64,000 bases of DNA from NCBI GenBank assembly GCA_947447355.1, contig CANFJF010000005.1, positions 1 to 64,000 on the forward strand. Reading direction: 5' to 3'. Origin of the DNA: Comamonadaceae bacterium (GTDB lineage: Bacteria; Pseudomonadota; Gammaproteobacteria; Burkholderiales; Burkholderiaceae_C). The notes beneath the pieces were generated by a model that made no database searches, had not been told where the DNA came from, and was given only the letters and a program-made list of their open reading frames with translations. Each line of letters begins with the position of its first letter. The stretch's first letter is position 1. The position numbers and the translations under genes were made by a program. Shown here piece by piece: positions 9,261-18,180 of the stretch.

Positions 9261-11717
9261 TCAGCTGACGATGGTCAGCTTGGCGACGCTCAACGCCAGC
9301 CATTTCACGCCGTGACGCGTGAAATTGATCTGGGCCCGGGCGTCGTCGCCCACGCCTTCGAGCATCAACACCTTGCCCTCACCAAACTTGGCGTGAAAGA
9401 CTTCTGTGCCCGCTTTGAGTCCGTGCGCCGGGGCTTCGCGCTGAGCCGGGACCGGTGGATTGGCGAAGCGTTCACCCGCAGCGCCCACTCCACCAGTCCG
9501 CGAGGCATAGGCTTTGGCCGCCCAGTCGCCACTAGAACCTGAACTGCCAGCGCCCTGCCAGCCTCCGCCGCCGGCGCGGCCCGCACTGCCGAAACCTGAA
9601 CCAAAACCCTGATTTTTAGGCGTGATCCACTTCAGCGCAGCTTCGGGCAGCTCGTCAAAAAAGCGGCTTTTCAGGTGGTAGCGCGTTTGCCCGTGCAACA
9701 TGCGCGTTTGTGAATGACTCAAGTACAGCCGTTGACGCGCCCGCGTGATGGCGACATACATCAGGCGGCGTTCTTCTTCGACGCCGTCACGGTCGCTCAT
9801 GGCGTTTTCGTGCGGGAACAAGCCTTCTTCAATCCCGGTGATAAAGACACAGTCGAACTCCAGCCCCTTGGAGGCATGCACCGTCATGAGCTGCACGGCG
9901 TCTTGGCCGGCTTGGGCTTGGTTGTCGCCCGACTCCAGCGCGGCGTGGGTCAAAAAAGCCACCAGTGGCGACAGCGTTTCGCCGGTTTCTGCATCGGGCG
10001 CCGCAAACTCCAAAGGCTCGTCTAACAACGCGGCATTCACATTCAAGCCTTGGCTGGCGGGCGACTGGCCGATCGGGTAACCGTGCTCGTCAATCGGCAA
10101 AGCCACTGCGTCGCGGCCGAAGCCTTCCATGCTGACAAAGGACTCGGCAGCGTTGATCAGTTCGCCCAAATTCTCCAGCCGGTCCTGGCCTTCTTTTTCG
10201 AGTCGGTAATGTTCTTGCAGGCCGCTGTGCTGCAGCACCAGCTCAATGATTTCACGCAGCGTGCAACCGCTGGTTTGCTCGCGCAACACATCGATCTTGG
10301 CGACAAAAGAGCCCAAGTTGGTACCGGCCTTGCCGGTCACAGCACTCACCGCGTCGTTCATGGAACAACCCGACGCGCGGGCGATGTCTTGGAGTTGCTC
10401 AATGCTGCGCGCGCCAATGCCGCGCGGCGGGAAATTAACGATACGCAAAAAGCTGGTGTCGTCGTTCGGGTTCTCTAATAAGCGCAAGTACGCCAGTGCG
10501 TGTTTGATCTCGGCCCGTTCAAAAAAGCGCAAACCGCCGTAGACCCGGTAAGGCATGCCGGCGTTGAAGAGCGCGGTTTCCATCACCCGACTTTGGGCAT
10601 TGCTGCGGTACAGCAGCGCGATTTCTTTGCGCAGGGTGCCGTCACGCACCAGCTGTTTGACCTCGTCGACAAACCACTGCGCTTCAGCGAAGTCGCTGGT
10701 CGCTTCGTACACGCGCACCGGCTCACCTGGGCCGGCTTCGGTGCGCAGGTTTTTACCCAGGCGCTTGCTGTTGTGGCTGATGAGGTGATTCGCCGAATCC
10801 AAAATGTTGCCGAAGCTGCGGTAGTTGCGCTCCAACTTGATTTGATGCTGGACATGGAACTCACGCACGAAGTCAGCCATGTTGCCGACGCGCGCCCCCC
10901 TGAAAGCGTAAATGCTTTGGTCGTCGTCGCCGACCGCCACCACTGAACCGCCGGGCATCGCGTCAGCGCCTGCGGGTGCGTCGTCGCCCTGCCCGGCCAG
11001 CATTTTGATCCAAGCGTATTGCAGCTTGTTGGTGTCCTGAAACTCGTCAATCAAGATGTGGCGAAAACGCCGTTGGTAATGCTCGCGCACAGCCGGGTTG
11101 TCACGCAGCAACTCGTAACTGCGCAGCATCAGCTCACCAAAATCGACCACGCCTTCGCGCTGACATTGTTCTTCGTACAGGGCGTAAATCTCGGCTTTTT
11201 TCCGGCTTTCTTCGTCGCGCACCGGCACGTCTTTGGCACGCTGGCCGTCTTCCTTGCAGGCGGCAATGAACCAAGACAGTTGCTTGGGTGGGAAGCGCTC
11301 GTCATCGATGTTGAACTGTTTGCACAGACGCTTGATGGCCGAGAGTTGGTCTTGGGTGTCCAGAATCTGAAAGCTCTGCGGCAGATTCGCCATCTTGTAA
11401 TGCGCCCGCAAAAAACGGTTGCACAGACCATGAAACGTACCGATCCACATGCCGCGCACATTCACCGGCAACATGTCTGAGAGGCGGGCCATCATCTCCT
11501 TGGAGGCCTTGTTGGTGAAGGTGACCGCCAAAATCCCGCCGGGCGAGACCTGACCCGTTTGTAACAACCAAGCAATGCGCGTGGTCAGCACCCGCGTCTT
11601 GCCGGAACCGGCGCCGGCGAGGATCAGCGCATGCGTGTTGGGCAGCGTCACCGCAGCCAATTGCTCTGGATTTAAATTTTGGAGAAGGGGGGAGCTGGAA
11701 GCGACATCTGCGAACAT
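9261..11717 (-). CDS. uvrD: UvrD/PcrA-type superfamily 1 DNA helicase
   Basis: An 818-residue ATP-dependent helicase. Motifs seen in order are the Q-region LNPEQLAAV, Walker A AGAGSGKTRVL, GTFHGLCNRFLR, Walker B LIDEFQDTN, VGDDDQSIYAFRGA, LERNYRS, QLMTVHASKGLEFDCVF and VAITRARQRLYLSHS. A Gly/Ser-rich linker precedes a C-terminal domain (FGEGKVLMLEGVGD..INF) like the Tudor-like tail of UvrD/PcrA. It acts in nucleotide-excision and mismatch repair. It converges with cysM with a 21-base gap. Confidence 0.92.
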   Translation of the reverse strand: MFADVASSSPLLQNLNPEQLAAVTLPNTHALILAGAGSGKTRVLTTRIAWLLQTGQVSPGGILAVTFTNKASKEMMARLSDMLPVNVRGMWIGTFHGLCNRFLRAHYKMANLPQSFQILDTQDQLSAIKRLCKQFNIDDERFPPKQLSWFIAACKEDGQRAKDVPVRDEESRKKAEIYALYEEQCQREGVVDFGELMLRSYELLRDNPAVREHYQRRFRHILIDEFQDTNKLQYAWIKMLAGQGDDAPAGADAMPGGSVVAVGDDDQSIYAFRGARVGNMADFVREFHVQHQIKLERNYRSFGNILDSANHLISHNSKRLGKNLRTEAGPGEPVRVYEATSDFAEAQWFVDEVKQLVRDGTLRKEIALLYRSNAQSRVMETALFNAGMPYRVYGGLRFFERAEIKHALAYLRLLENPNDDTSFLRIVNFPPRGIGARSIEQLQDIARASGCSMNDAVSAVTGKAGTNLGSFVAKIDVLREQTSGCTLREIIELVLQHSGLQEHYRLEKEGQDRLENLGELINAAESFVSMEGFGRDAVALPIDEHGYPIGQSPASQGLNVNAALLDEPLEFAAPDAETGETLSPLVAFLTHAALESGDNQAQAGQDAVQLMTVHASKGLEFDCVFITGIEEGLFPHENAMSDRDGVEEERRLMYVAITRARQRLYLSHSQTRMLHGQTRYHLKSRFFDELPEAALKWITPKNQGFGSGFGSAGRAGGGGWQGAGSSGSSGDWAAKAYASRTGGVGAAGERFANPPVPAQREAPAHGLKAGTEVFHAKFGEGKVLMLEGVGDDARAQINFTRHGVKWLALSVAKLTIVS

Positions 11718-11817
11718 CCGCTCATTGTAGAAAGGCCTGCGGGCATTCGCCCGGCCATATAGCGGTTATATGCAGGACAACCCAGCGGACTGGCAGCGAC
11801 AGCCTTAGAATCTGCCA

Positions 11818-11847
11818 CCGGGCCCAAGCCATTGCGCCCGGTTTTTT
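11818..11847 (+). terminator. Terminator-like hairpin in the guaC leader
   Basis: A six-base stem (ccgggc 11818-11823 with gcccgg 11836-11841) is followed at once by six T (11842-11847). It lies about 100 bases before guaC and about 100 bases after the start of the divergent helicase gene, so no plus-strand gene ends nearby. It could attenuate guaC, or be fortuitous. No known riboswitch was recognised in the rest of the 226-base gap. Confidence 0.45.
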
Positions 11848-11943
11848 GTTTCTGGCGCAGTTCTACGGTCTGCCGCCCGACATCAACCGGTCCAACCCAA
11901 GCGCCCATCAATGTGAACAACAAACTGATGGAGAGCTTGGACC

Positions 11944-12921
11944 ATGGAAATTTTTGACTACGACAACATCTTGCTGCTGCCGCGCAAATGCCGCGTTGAG
12001 AGCCGCTCGGAATGCGACGCCAGCGTGACGCTGGGTGGCCGCAGTTTTCGCCTCCCGGTGGTGCCCGCCAACATGAAAACCGTGGTGGACGAATCCATCT
12101 GCGCATGGATGGCAGACAACGGCTACTTTTACGTCATGCACCGCTTTGACCTCGACAACGTTGAGTTCGTCAAACGCATGAAAGCCCGCGGCAGTTATGC
12201 CTCGATCTCACTCGGCGTCAAGCCGCCCGACTACGCCGTGGTCGACCAGCTGGTCGTCCTCGGCTTGGCGCCTGAGTACATCACCATCGACATCGCCCAC
12301 GGCCATGCCGACAGCGTGAAAAATATGATCGCTTACTTGAAGGAAAAACTGCCGGCGTCCTTCGTGATTGCCGGCAACGTGGCCACGCCGGAAGCCATCA
12401 TTGACTTAGAGAACTGGGGCGCTGACGCCACCAAGGTTGGCATCGGCCCTGGCAAGGTCTGCATCACCAAAACGAAAACGGGCTTTGGCACGGGCGGCTG
12501 GCAGTTGTCGGCGCTGAAGTGGTGCGCTCGGGTGGCCACCAAACCGATCATTGCGGATGGCGGCATTCGCGAGCATGGCGACATTGCCAAGTCGATCCGC
12601 TTTGGCGCGACGATGGTGATGATCGGCTCGATGCTGGCCGGCCACGAAGAAAGCCCGGGCCTGACCGTAGTTGAAGACGGCAAGCGCTTCAAGGAGTACT
12701 ACGGTAGCGCGTCAGACTTCAACAAGGGCGAGTACAAGCACGTTGAAGGCAAGCGCATCCTGGAGCCCATCAAAGGTGCCCTGGCCGACACGCTGATCGA
12801 AATGGAACAAGACGTGCAAAGCTCCATCAGCTACGCCGGCGGCACCCAACTGATGGACATCCGCAAGGTCAACTACGTGACACTGGGCGGCGACAACGCG
12901 GGAGAGCATTTGCTGATGTGA
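11944..12921 (+). CDS. guaC: GMP reductase
   Basis: A 325-residue TIM-barrel enzyme of the IMP dehydrogenase/GMP reductase family without CBS domains. The catalytic loop [17 protein letters not shown] holds the Cys and has the GMP-reductase form (IMP dehydrogenases have GPGSICTTR). [10 protein letters not shown] at the start and [14 protein letters not shown] for phosphate binding agree. It converts GMP to IMP with NADPH. GGAGAG sits about ten bases before ATG 11944. The hairpin at 11818-11847 may lie in its leader. Confidence 0.9.
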   Translation: MEIFDYDNILLLPRKCRVESRSECDASVTLGGRSFRLPVVPANMKTVVDESICAWMADNGYFYVMHRFDLDNVEFVKRMKARGSYASISLGVKPPDYAVVDQLVVLGLAPEYITIDIAHGHADSVKNMIAYLKEKLPASFVIAGNVATPEAIIDLENWGADATKVGIGPGKVCITKTKTGFGTGGWQLSALKWCARVATKPIIADGGIREHGDIAKSIRFGATMVMIGSMLAGHEESPGLTVVEDGKRFKEYYGSASDFNKGEYKHVEGKRILEPIKGALADTLIEMEQDVQSSISYAGGTQLMDIRKVNYVTLGGDNAGEHLLM

Positions 12922-12950
12922 GGCTGGGCGAAAGGCCCCGTCTCTGCAGC

Positions 12951-13019
12951 GCAGCGATTCCGTCACTTCGAGCGCAGCGATTCCGTCACTTCGAGCGCAG
13001 CGATTCCGTCACTGCGAGC
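12951..13019. repeat. Three tandem copies of a 23-base unit
   Basis: Units at 12951-12973 and 12974-12996 are identical; the third at 12997-13019 differs at one base (t to g). The unit starts gcagcgattccgtcac and contains the same gcgagc/gcagcg sequence as the outer arm of the neighbouring palindromic element, with which it overlaps, so the tandem array probably arose by reiteration of that arm. Confidence 0.85.
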
Positions 13020-13087
13020 GGAGCGCGGCAGTCTAGGAGCCCGAATTCGGAGTCATGGATAGCCGCGCTGCGCTCGCTATGACGGAA
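13004..13087. repeat. Palindromic repeat element, intergenic copy
   Basis: Left arm 13004-13036 and right arm 13055-13087 are 33-base inverted copies with few mismatches and could form a long hairpin. It lies between guaC and the GntR gene. It is related to the copy at 104-180 inside the sulfurtransferase gene. The type (cgtcat..gcgagcgcagcgcggc) resembles dispersed palindromes I associate with Burkholderiales genomes, a statement from memory. Confidence 0.85.
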
Positions 13088-13131
13088 TAGGCCCGCTCGG
13101 GTAAACCCGCTTGAGTCCTCTGGCTCTTTTT

Positions 13132-13153
13132 TGTATTCTGTATACAGAGTACA
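13132..13153. promoter_or_regulatory. Palindromic operator before the GntR-regulator gene
   Basis: A 22-base inverted repeat with a perfect ctgtatacag centre (13138-13147) and tgta/taca ends; only one symmetric pair mismatches. It ends three bases before the start codon at 13157. FCD-type GntR regulators bind short palindromes rich in GT..AC, so autoregulation of this gene and the operon behind it is likely. Confidence 0.7.
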
Positions 13154-13156
13154 TGC

Positions 13157-13864
13157 ATGACACCCCAACTGATCAAAATTGAATCTAGGCCCGACTTGGT
13201 TGACCAGGTCTACCGCAACTTGCTGGACGCCATCAGCGGGGGCGCTTTGGCCCCGGGTAGCCGCATCACGCAGGAAGAAGTCGCCGAGCAATTAGCGGTG
13301 TCGCGCCAGCCGGTGCTGCAGGCGCTGCGGCTGTTGAAAAAAGATGGTTTTGTGTTGGATGCACCGGGGCGTGGTTTGCTGGTGGCACCACTGGACGGCG
13401 CCTGGCTGGGTCAGGTTTATCAAATTCGCTGCGCCCTCGATGCCTTGGCCGCCAGACTCGCCGCCCAGGCCAATGCGGTGATAGACCCCGAACTGATTCG
13501 CCAAGGAAGGCTGGCCACCCGCGGCCAAGATGTCAAGGCCATGATGGCCGCCGACGCTGCCTTTCACAACGCCATTTATGCGGCTTCCGGCAACCCGCTG
13601 ATTGCCCAAAGCGCGCAACTCCACTGGCAACACATTCGCCGTGCCATGGGCGCCGTTTTGCAAGTCGCCAACATGCGCGAATCCATTTGGGATGAACACG
13701 ACACCATCGCCCAAGCCATTGAAGCTGGCGATGCCGACAGGGCCGAATCGCTGAGCCGCCAGCACGGCGAAGACGCCAGCTGCAACTTGGCACGACTGCT
13801 TGCCAGCGCCCAGCCCCAGCCGGCCGCAGCATCAACTGCCCAGACCCTTTCACCGCCCCCCTAA
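13157..13864 (+). CDS. GntR family transcriptional regulator, FCD (FadR) subfamily
   Basis: A 235-residue regulator. The N-terminal winged helix is clear (LVDQVYRNLLDAISGGALAPGSRITQEEVAEQLAVSR), followed by an all-helical FCD domain with the metal/ligand residues of AADAAFHNAIYAASGN and EHDTIAQAIEAGDADRAESLSRQH. FCD regulators sense small organic acids and usually repress adjacent catabolic genes. The next two genes start 24 and 23 bases apart, so this is probably a three-gene operon controlled by its own product through the palindrome at 13132-13153. Confidence 0.88.
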   Translation: MTPQLIKIESRPDLVDQVYRNLLDAISGGALAPGSRITQEEVAEQLAVSRQPVLQALRLLKKDGFVLDAPGRGLLVAPLDGAWLGQVYQIRCALDALAARLAAQANAVIDPELIRQGRLATRGQDVKAMMAADAAFHNAIYAASGNPLIAQSAQLHWQHIRRAMGAVLQVANMRESIWDEHDTIAQAIEAGDADRAESLSRQHGEDASCNLARLLASAQPQPAAASTAQTLSPPP

Positions 13865-13887
13865 AAAACCACCCCAAGGAGACAAAA

Positions 13888-14769
13888 ATGAAACTGACCC
13901 CTGCACAACTCGAACAATTTGACCGCGACGGTTACCTATTTTTCCCCGGCCTGTTCACGCCAGAAGAAACCCAAACGCTCAACGACGCTGTACCCGAGCT
14001 TTACAGCCGGCGTGAGGACTACAACATCCGCGAAAAAGGCAAAGACGCCGTGCGCACCAATTTTGCGGCACACCTGTACAGCGAGCCCTTTGCCAAACTC
14101 GGACGGCACCCGCGCATGATCGAGCCGGTGCAAGAGTTGCTGGGAGAAGAACTCTACATGCACCAGTTCAAGATCAACGGCAAGATGGCTTTTGAGGGCG
14201 ATGTCTGGCAATGGCACCAAGACTACGGCACCTGGCTGAACGACGACCAAATGCCAACAGAACGCGCCATGAACGTGGCGATTTTTCTGGACGATGTGAC
14301 CGAACACAACGGCCCCCTGATGTTCATTCCAGGCAGCCACAAAAAAGGCGTGGTCGATGCCAAGCACGACCTGACGACTACCAGTTACCCGCTGTGGACC
14401 GTTGACAACGACTTGATCCGCCAACTGGTGCAACGTGCTGGCGGCAAAGAAGGCGGTATCGTCAGCCCCAAAGGGCCGGCCGGCTCGATGATTTTGTTTC
14501 ACTCTTGTCTGGTGCATGCCTCGGGCAGCAACCTGTCACCGCACAACCGCGTCAGCGTCTACCTCAGCCTGTGCGCGGTCAGCAACCACATTCGTCGCCA
14601 CAAGCGCCCTGAATACATTGCGCACCGCAACTTCACACCGATCAGCTGCCTGCCCGACGACTGCCTGGTCAACAGCTATCCGGTCGACCTGCCGTGGAAA
14701 GACGGCGTCCCGGCCAGCGCCTTGCAAACGTCGATGGACACCCTCGAACCCGTACGCCAAGCCGCCTGA
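13888..14769 (+). CDS. Phytanoyl-CoA dioxygenase family protein
   Basis: A 293-residue Fe(II)/2-oxoglutarate-dependent oxygenase. The start LTPAQLEQFDRDGYLFFPGLF is typical. The iron ligands are WQWHQDYGTW (His and Asp) and the later His in FHSCLVHASGSNLS; Arg of HNRVSVYL would bind 2-oxoglutarate. Members hydroxylate fatty acyl-CoAs, ectoine or other small compounds; the substrate here is unknown. AAGGAGA lies before the ATG. It is flanked by the GntR regulator and a SAF-domain dehydrogenase, which suggests oxidation then dehydrogenation of one compound. Confidence 0.87.
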   Translation: MKLTPAQLEQFDRDGYLFFPGLFTPEETQTLNDAVPELYSRREDYNIREKGKDAVRTNFAAHLYSEPFAKLGRHPRMIEPVQELLGEELYMHQFKINGKMAFEGDVWQWHQDYGTWLNDDQMPTERAMNVAIFLDDVTEHNGPLMFIPGSHKKGVVDAKHDLTTTSYPLWTVDNDLIRQLVQRAGGKEGGIVSPKGPAGSMILFHSCLVHASGSNLSPHNRVSVYLSLCAVSNHIRRHKRPEYIAHRNFTPISCLPDDCLVNSYPVDLPWKDGVPASALQTSMDTLEPVRQAA

Positions 14770-14792
14770 GATTCATCACACATTGTTGACCC

Positions 14793-16151
14793 ATGAATCT
14801 TTACACCAAACTCCAACAACGCGCAGCAGACAACAAACCGATCCGCATCGGCTTGATCGGTGCCGGGAAATTCGGCTCCATGTACTTGGCGCAAATTCCC
14901 AGAACACCCGGCGTGCATCTGGTCGCGATTGCCGACCTGTCGCCCGACGCGGCCCGTGTCAACCTCGCGCGGGTGGGCTGGAAACCTGGAATGACGCAAG
15001 CCACAACGGCGCAAGAAGCCATCAAAACCGGCGCGACATGGATCACCGAAGACTGGCAAGCCGTAGTTTCCAACCCGCTGATTGACATCATTGTGGAATG
15101 CACCGGCAACCCGGTGGCCGCTGTCGAGCATTGCCTGAAGGCTTTTGCGCACGGCAAGCATGTGGTCAACGTGACGGTAGAAGCCGACGCTTTTTGCGGC
15201 CCCCTGCTGGCGCGCAAAGCAGCCGAAGCCGGTGTCGTTTATTCACTCGCCTTTGGTGACCAACCGGCGTTAATTTGTGACTTGGTGGACTGGGCCCGCA
15301 CCTGCGGTTTTCCGGTGGTGGCCGCTGGGCGTGGCCACAAGTGGTTGCCCCATTTTTCAGACTCGACACCCGACACCGTCTGGGACAACTACGGCTTGAC
15401 GCCCGAGCAAGCCGTGCGTGGTGGCTTGAATCCAAAAATGTTTAACAGCTTTCTGGATGGCTCGAAACCATCGATTGAATCCACCGCCGTGGCCAATGCC
15501 ACCGGCTTGACGGTGCCGAGCAACGGCCTGCTCTACCCGCCCGCCAGCGTCGAAGACATTCCTTTCGTCACCCGACCGATCAGCGAAGGCGGCGTGCTGG
15601 AACGCAAGGGCATGGTCGAAGTCATTTCCTCACTCGAAGCCAATGGACGCAAAATTCCCTACGACATCCGCATGGGTGTCTGGGTCACGGTCGAGGCCGA
15701 GACCGACTACATCAAGAATTGCTTTGAAGAGTACAACGCGCACACCGACCCGAGCGGACGTTATTTCACCCTCTACAAACGCTGGCATTTGATCGGCCTC
15801 GAAGTCGGCGTTTCCGTCGCCAGCGTGGCCCTGCGCGGCGAGCCGACCGGTGTGGCCACATGCTGGAACGCCGACGTGGTGGCGACGGCCAAGCGCGATC
15901 TCAAACCCGGCGACATGCTTGATGGCGAAGGCGGCTACACGGTCTGGGGCAAATTACTGCCAGCCGACACCTCCGTGAAAATGGGCGGCCTGCCGCTGGG
16001 TCTGGCGCACAACGTCAAGGTCGTTCGTGCCGTCAAGAAAGGCCAGAGCCTGAGCTGGGCCGACGTGGCGATGGACACCACAACATCTGCCTACAAAGTG
16101 CGCAACGAGATGGAAAGCATGTTCGCGCCTGCCGTGAAAAAGGTGGCCTGA
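14793..16151 (+). CDS. NAD(P)-dependent dehydrogenase with C-terminal SAF domain (COG4091 type, homoserine dehydrogenase-like)
   Basis: A 452-residue protein. An N-terminal Rossmann fold is visible (IRIGLIGAGKFGSMYLAQI, about residues 18-36) and a C-terminal SAF-like part begins near AKRDLKPGDMLDGEGGYTVWG and ends LPLGLAHNVKVVRAVKKGQSLSW. This layout is that of COG4091, often named predicted homoserine dehydrogenase, but its real substrates are mostly sugar acids or other hydroxy acids where known. It is the last gene of the GntR operon, followed by a strong terminator. Confidence 0.8.
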   Translation: MNLYTKLQQRAADNKPIRIGLIGAGKFGSMYLAQIPRTPGVHLVAIADLSPDAARVNLARVGWKPGMTQATTAQEAIKTGATWITEDWQAVVSNPLIDIIVECTGNPVAAVEHCLKAFAHGKHVVNVTVEADAFCGPLLARKAAEAGVVYSLAFGDQPALICDLVDWARTCGFPVVAAGRGHKWLPHFSDSTPDTVWDNYGLTPEQAVRGGLNPKMFNSFLDGSKPSIESTAVANATGLTVPSNGLLYPPASVEDIPFVTRPISEGGVLERKGMVEVISSLEANGRKIPYDIRMGVWVTVEAETDYIKNCFEEYNAHTDPSGRYFTLYKRWHLIGLEVGVSVASVALRGEPTGVATCWNADVVATAKRDLKPGDMLDGEGGYTVWGKLLPADTSVKMGGLPLGLAHNVKVVRAVKKGQSLSWADVAMDTTTSAYKVRNEMESMFAPAVKKVA

Positions 16152-16172
16152 AAAACGCTCTGTCCTAAAGAC

Positions 16173-16204
16173 AAAACGGCGACTCGACAACGAGTCGCCG
16201 TTTT
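16173..16204. terminator. Bidirectional rho-independent terminator
   Basis: A perfect ten-base stem (16177-16186 with 16191-16200, loop acaa) is flanked by four A on the left and TTTTTATTTT on the right, so it can stop transcription from both converging genes. The stop codon of the minus-strand hydrolase lies in the T run. Confidence 0.92.
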
Positions 16205-17097
16205 TATTTTCTGGCCGTCTTATTGAGCAACTGCCAAACTAGCGTGTTCAGGCGATGCCCGGGTTCAACCAATGCGTCAACGACGCTGAAGTGGTTCAGC
16301 CCCTTGAGGTCCTCACGCACCGGCACGACTTTCTGACCCCATGCGGTCTGGATCAGTGCGTTGTGCCGCCTAAATTCTGCACTTTCATCAGCACCCGCCA
16401 CGGTGTAAAGCTGACCGTGGCGCGGTGCCGGCAGCCATGCCGGGCTGGCCTGCAACACCTGTGCGGGCGTTAAGCGCAGATCGTCTTTCACGAAAGGCGC
16501 ATGCATCATCGACTCCAACTCAAACAAGCCTGAAATCGACATGGCATTTTTCACCAAGTCAGCCGGCAAATCGGCGGCCCACTGTGGCCATTGGCACGTT
16601 AGCAACATCGCAGCCAAGTGTCCACCCGCAGAGTGCCCAACAACGGTAATGCGATTCGGGTCACCGCCAAATTCAGCCACATGCCGGTAGGTCCAAGCCA
16701 ACGCCTTGACCATCTGCAGCGTGATGTCGGGAATGCTCACCGCTGGGCACAGATCGTAATTCGGCACCACCACGCAGGCGCCGGCAGCGGTCAGTGTGGG
16801 CGCCAAAAAAGATTGATCAGACTTGTCGAGTGAGCGCCAATAACCGCCATGGATGAAGACCAGCACGGGAGCGCTAGATCGAGTTGAATGCCGCGTTCTC
16901 ACCGCAGGAAAAATATCGAGTTTTTCACCAGCGCTCTGGCCATAAGGCAGATCAATGTCGCAGTCCAGATCTTGTCGCGCCAGCCGAGAGCGCTCCGTCC
17001 AGCGCATGAAATAAGCCGCATGGTCCGGCACCAGCGCCCGGTTGTTGTACATACGGTCTAGCCAGACGGGGTCAAATGAAAAATTTACTTTAGGCAT
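16204..17097 (-). CDS. Alpha/beta hydrolase, arylformamidase-like
   Basis: A 297-residue serine hydrolase. It has the oxyanion motif VFIHGGYWRSLDKSDQ, nucleophile elbow VVGHSAGGHLAAM and a late His in LKGLNHFSVVDAL. HGGYW and the N-terminal FDPVWLDRMYNNRALVPDHAAYFMRW stretch are typical of the arylformamidase-like (kynurenine formamidase) esterases of Burkholderiales; no kynurenine genes are near, so the substrate is open. It faces the SAF-domain dehydrogenase across a shared terminator. Confidence 0.82.
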   Translation of the reverse strand: MPKVNFSFDPVWLDRMYNNRALVPDHAAYFMRWTERSRLARQDLDCDIDLPYGQSAGEKLDIFPAVRTRHSTRSSAPVLVFIHGGYWRSLDKSDQSFLAPTLTAAGACVVVPNYDLCPAVSIPDITLQMVKALAWTYRHVAEFGGDPNRITVVGHSAGGHLAAMLLTCQWPQWAADLPADLVKNAMSISGLFELESMMHAPFVKDDLRLTPAQVLQASPAWLPAPRHGQLYTVAGADESAEFRRHNALIQTAWGQKVVPVREDLKGLNHFSVVDALVEPGHRLNTLVWQLLNKTARK

Positions 17098-17261
17098 GCC
17101 TTGATTCCTTGAAAGATTCAGAGCGATATCTTGTCACAAGCGCTCACAGCGCAAGTGTTTTCCCTTAATCGACATTCAAAATCACGCACATCAGGCTTCA
17201 TTTGGTAATAATCAATCGATCAAGAAAAAGGCGGAAATAGACGCCTCATCAGGAGAAAAAA

Positions 17262-18176
17262 ATGAGGAATGTGACATGGACCGGCGGCGTAGAACACTGG
17301 ATTCACAAGGGCGATAGTCGGCTCTTCATGTGGGAGAAAAAAGCCTCGCCCAAAGTGCCGCATGTAGGCACCATCTTTTTTGTGCACGGCTCGTCGATGG
17401 CCTCTCAACCGACCTTTGACCTGTATGTTCCAGGTCGCCCTTACTCGTCTGCCATGGACTGGTTCTCTGACCATGGCTTTGACACCTGGACCATGGACAA
17501 CGAAGGCTACGGCAGGTCTGACAAACACCGCGACATCAACTTTGACATCAGCAACGGGGCTGACGATTTAGCAGTGGGCAGCCAATACATTCTCGACAAA
17601 ACTGGCGCCACATCTTTGCTGATGTACGGCATCTCGTCAGGCGCGTTGAAGGCTGCACTCTTCACAGAGCGGTATCCGGAACGTGTTGCCAAGCTGGCAT
17701 TGGACGCCTTTGTCTGGACGGGCGAAGGCAGTCACACACTCGACCAGCGTAAGAAAAAGTTGCCTGAATTTTTGGCTCAAAATCGTCGCCCAATTGACCG
17801 AGATTTTGTACACAGTATTTTCAAACGTGACCACCCGGACACCACCGACCCTGTGACCGTCAACGCTTTTGCAGACGCCATTCTGACGCTGGACGACTCC
17901 ATGCCCACAGGGACCTATGTCGACATGTGCTCGAAACTGCCACTGCTAGACCCGAAGAAAATAACCGTCCCATCGATCATCTTGCGCGGAGAATACGACG
18001 GCATTGCCGGCATGGACGACCTGATTGATTTCTACAAACTGTTGCCCAACATGAACAAGCAATTCAGCGTCATGCGCGGCATCTCACATGCAAGCTTCCA
18101 GCAAAAAAACTACATGATGGTTTATCACATTCTGAACAGTTTTTTCACCATGCCAGAACCCGCCTACAAAGGATAG
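17262..18176 (+). CDS. Alpha/beta hydrolase of unknown substrate
   Basis: A 304-residue hydrolase with AGGAG seven bases before ATG 17262. Features are FFVHGSSMAS (oxyanion region), the nucleophile elbow LLMYGISSGALKAAL, a late acid in LRGEYDGIAGMDDL and His in GISHASFQQ. There is no signal peptide. It ends four bases before a Bug receptor gene, an arrangement in which the receptor usually binds the substrate or a relative of what the enzyme acts on. Confidence 0.8.
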   Translation: MRNVTWTGGVEHWIHKGDSRLFMWEKKASPKVPHVGTIFFVHGSSMASQPTFDLYVPGRPYSSAMDWFSDHGFDTWTMDNEGYGRSDKHRDINFDISNGADDLAVGSQYILDKTGATSLLMYGISSGALKAALFTERYPERVAKLALDAFVWTGEGSHTLDQRKKKLPEFLAQNRRPIDRDFVHSIFKRDHPDTTDPVTVNAFADAILTLDDSMPTGTYVDMCSKLPLLDPKKITVPSIILRGEYDGIAGMDDLIDFYKLLPNMNKQFSVMRGISHASFQQKNYMMVYHILNSFFTMPEPAYKG

Positions 18177-18180
18177 CGGG

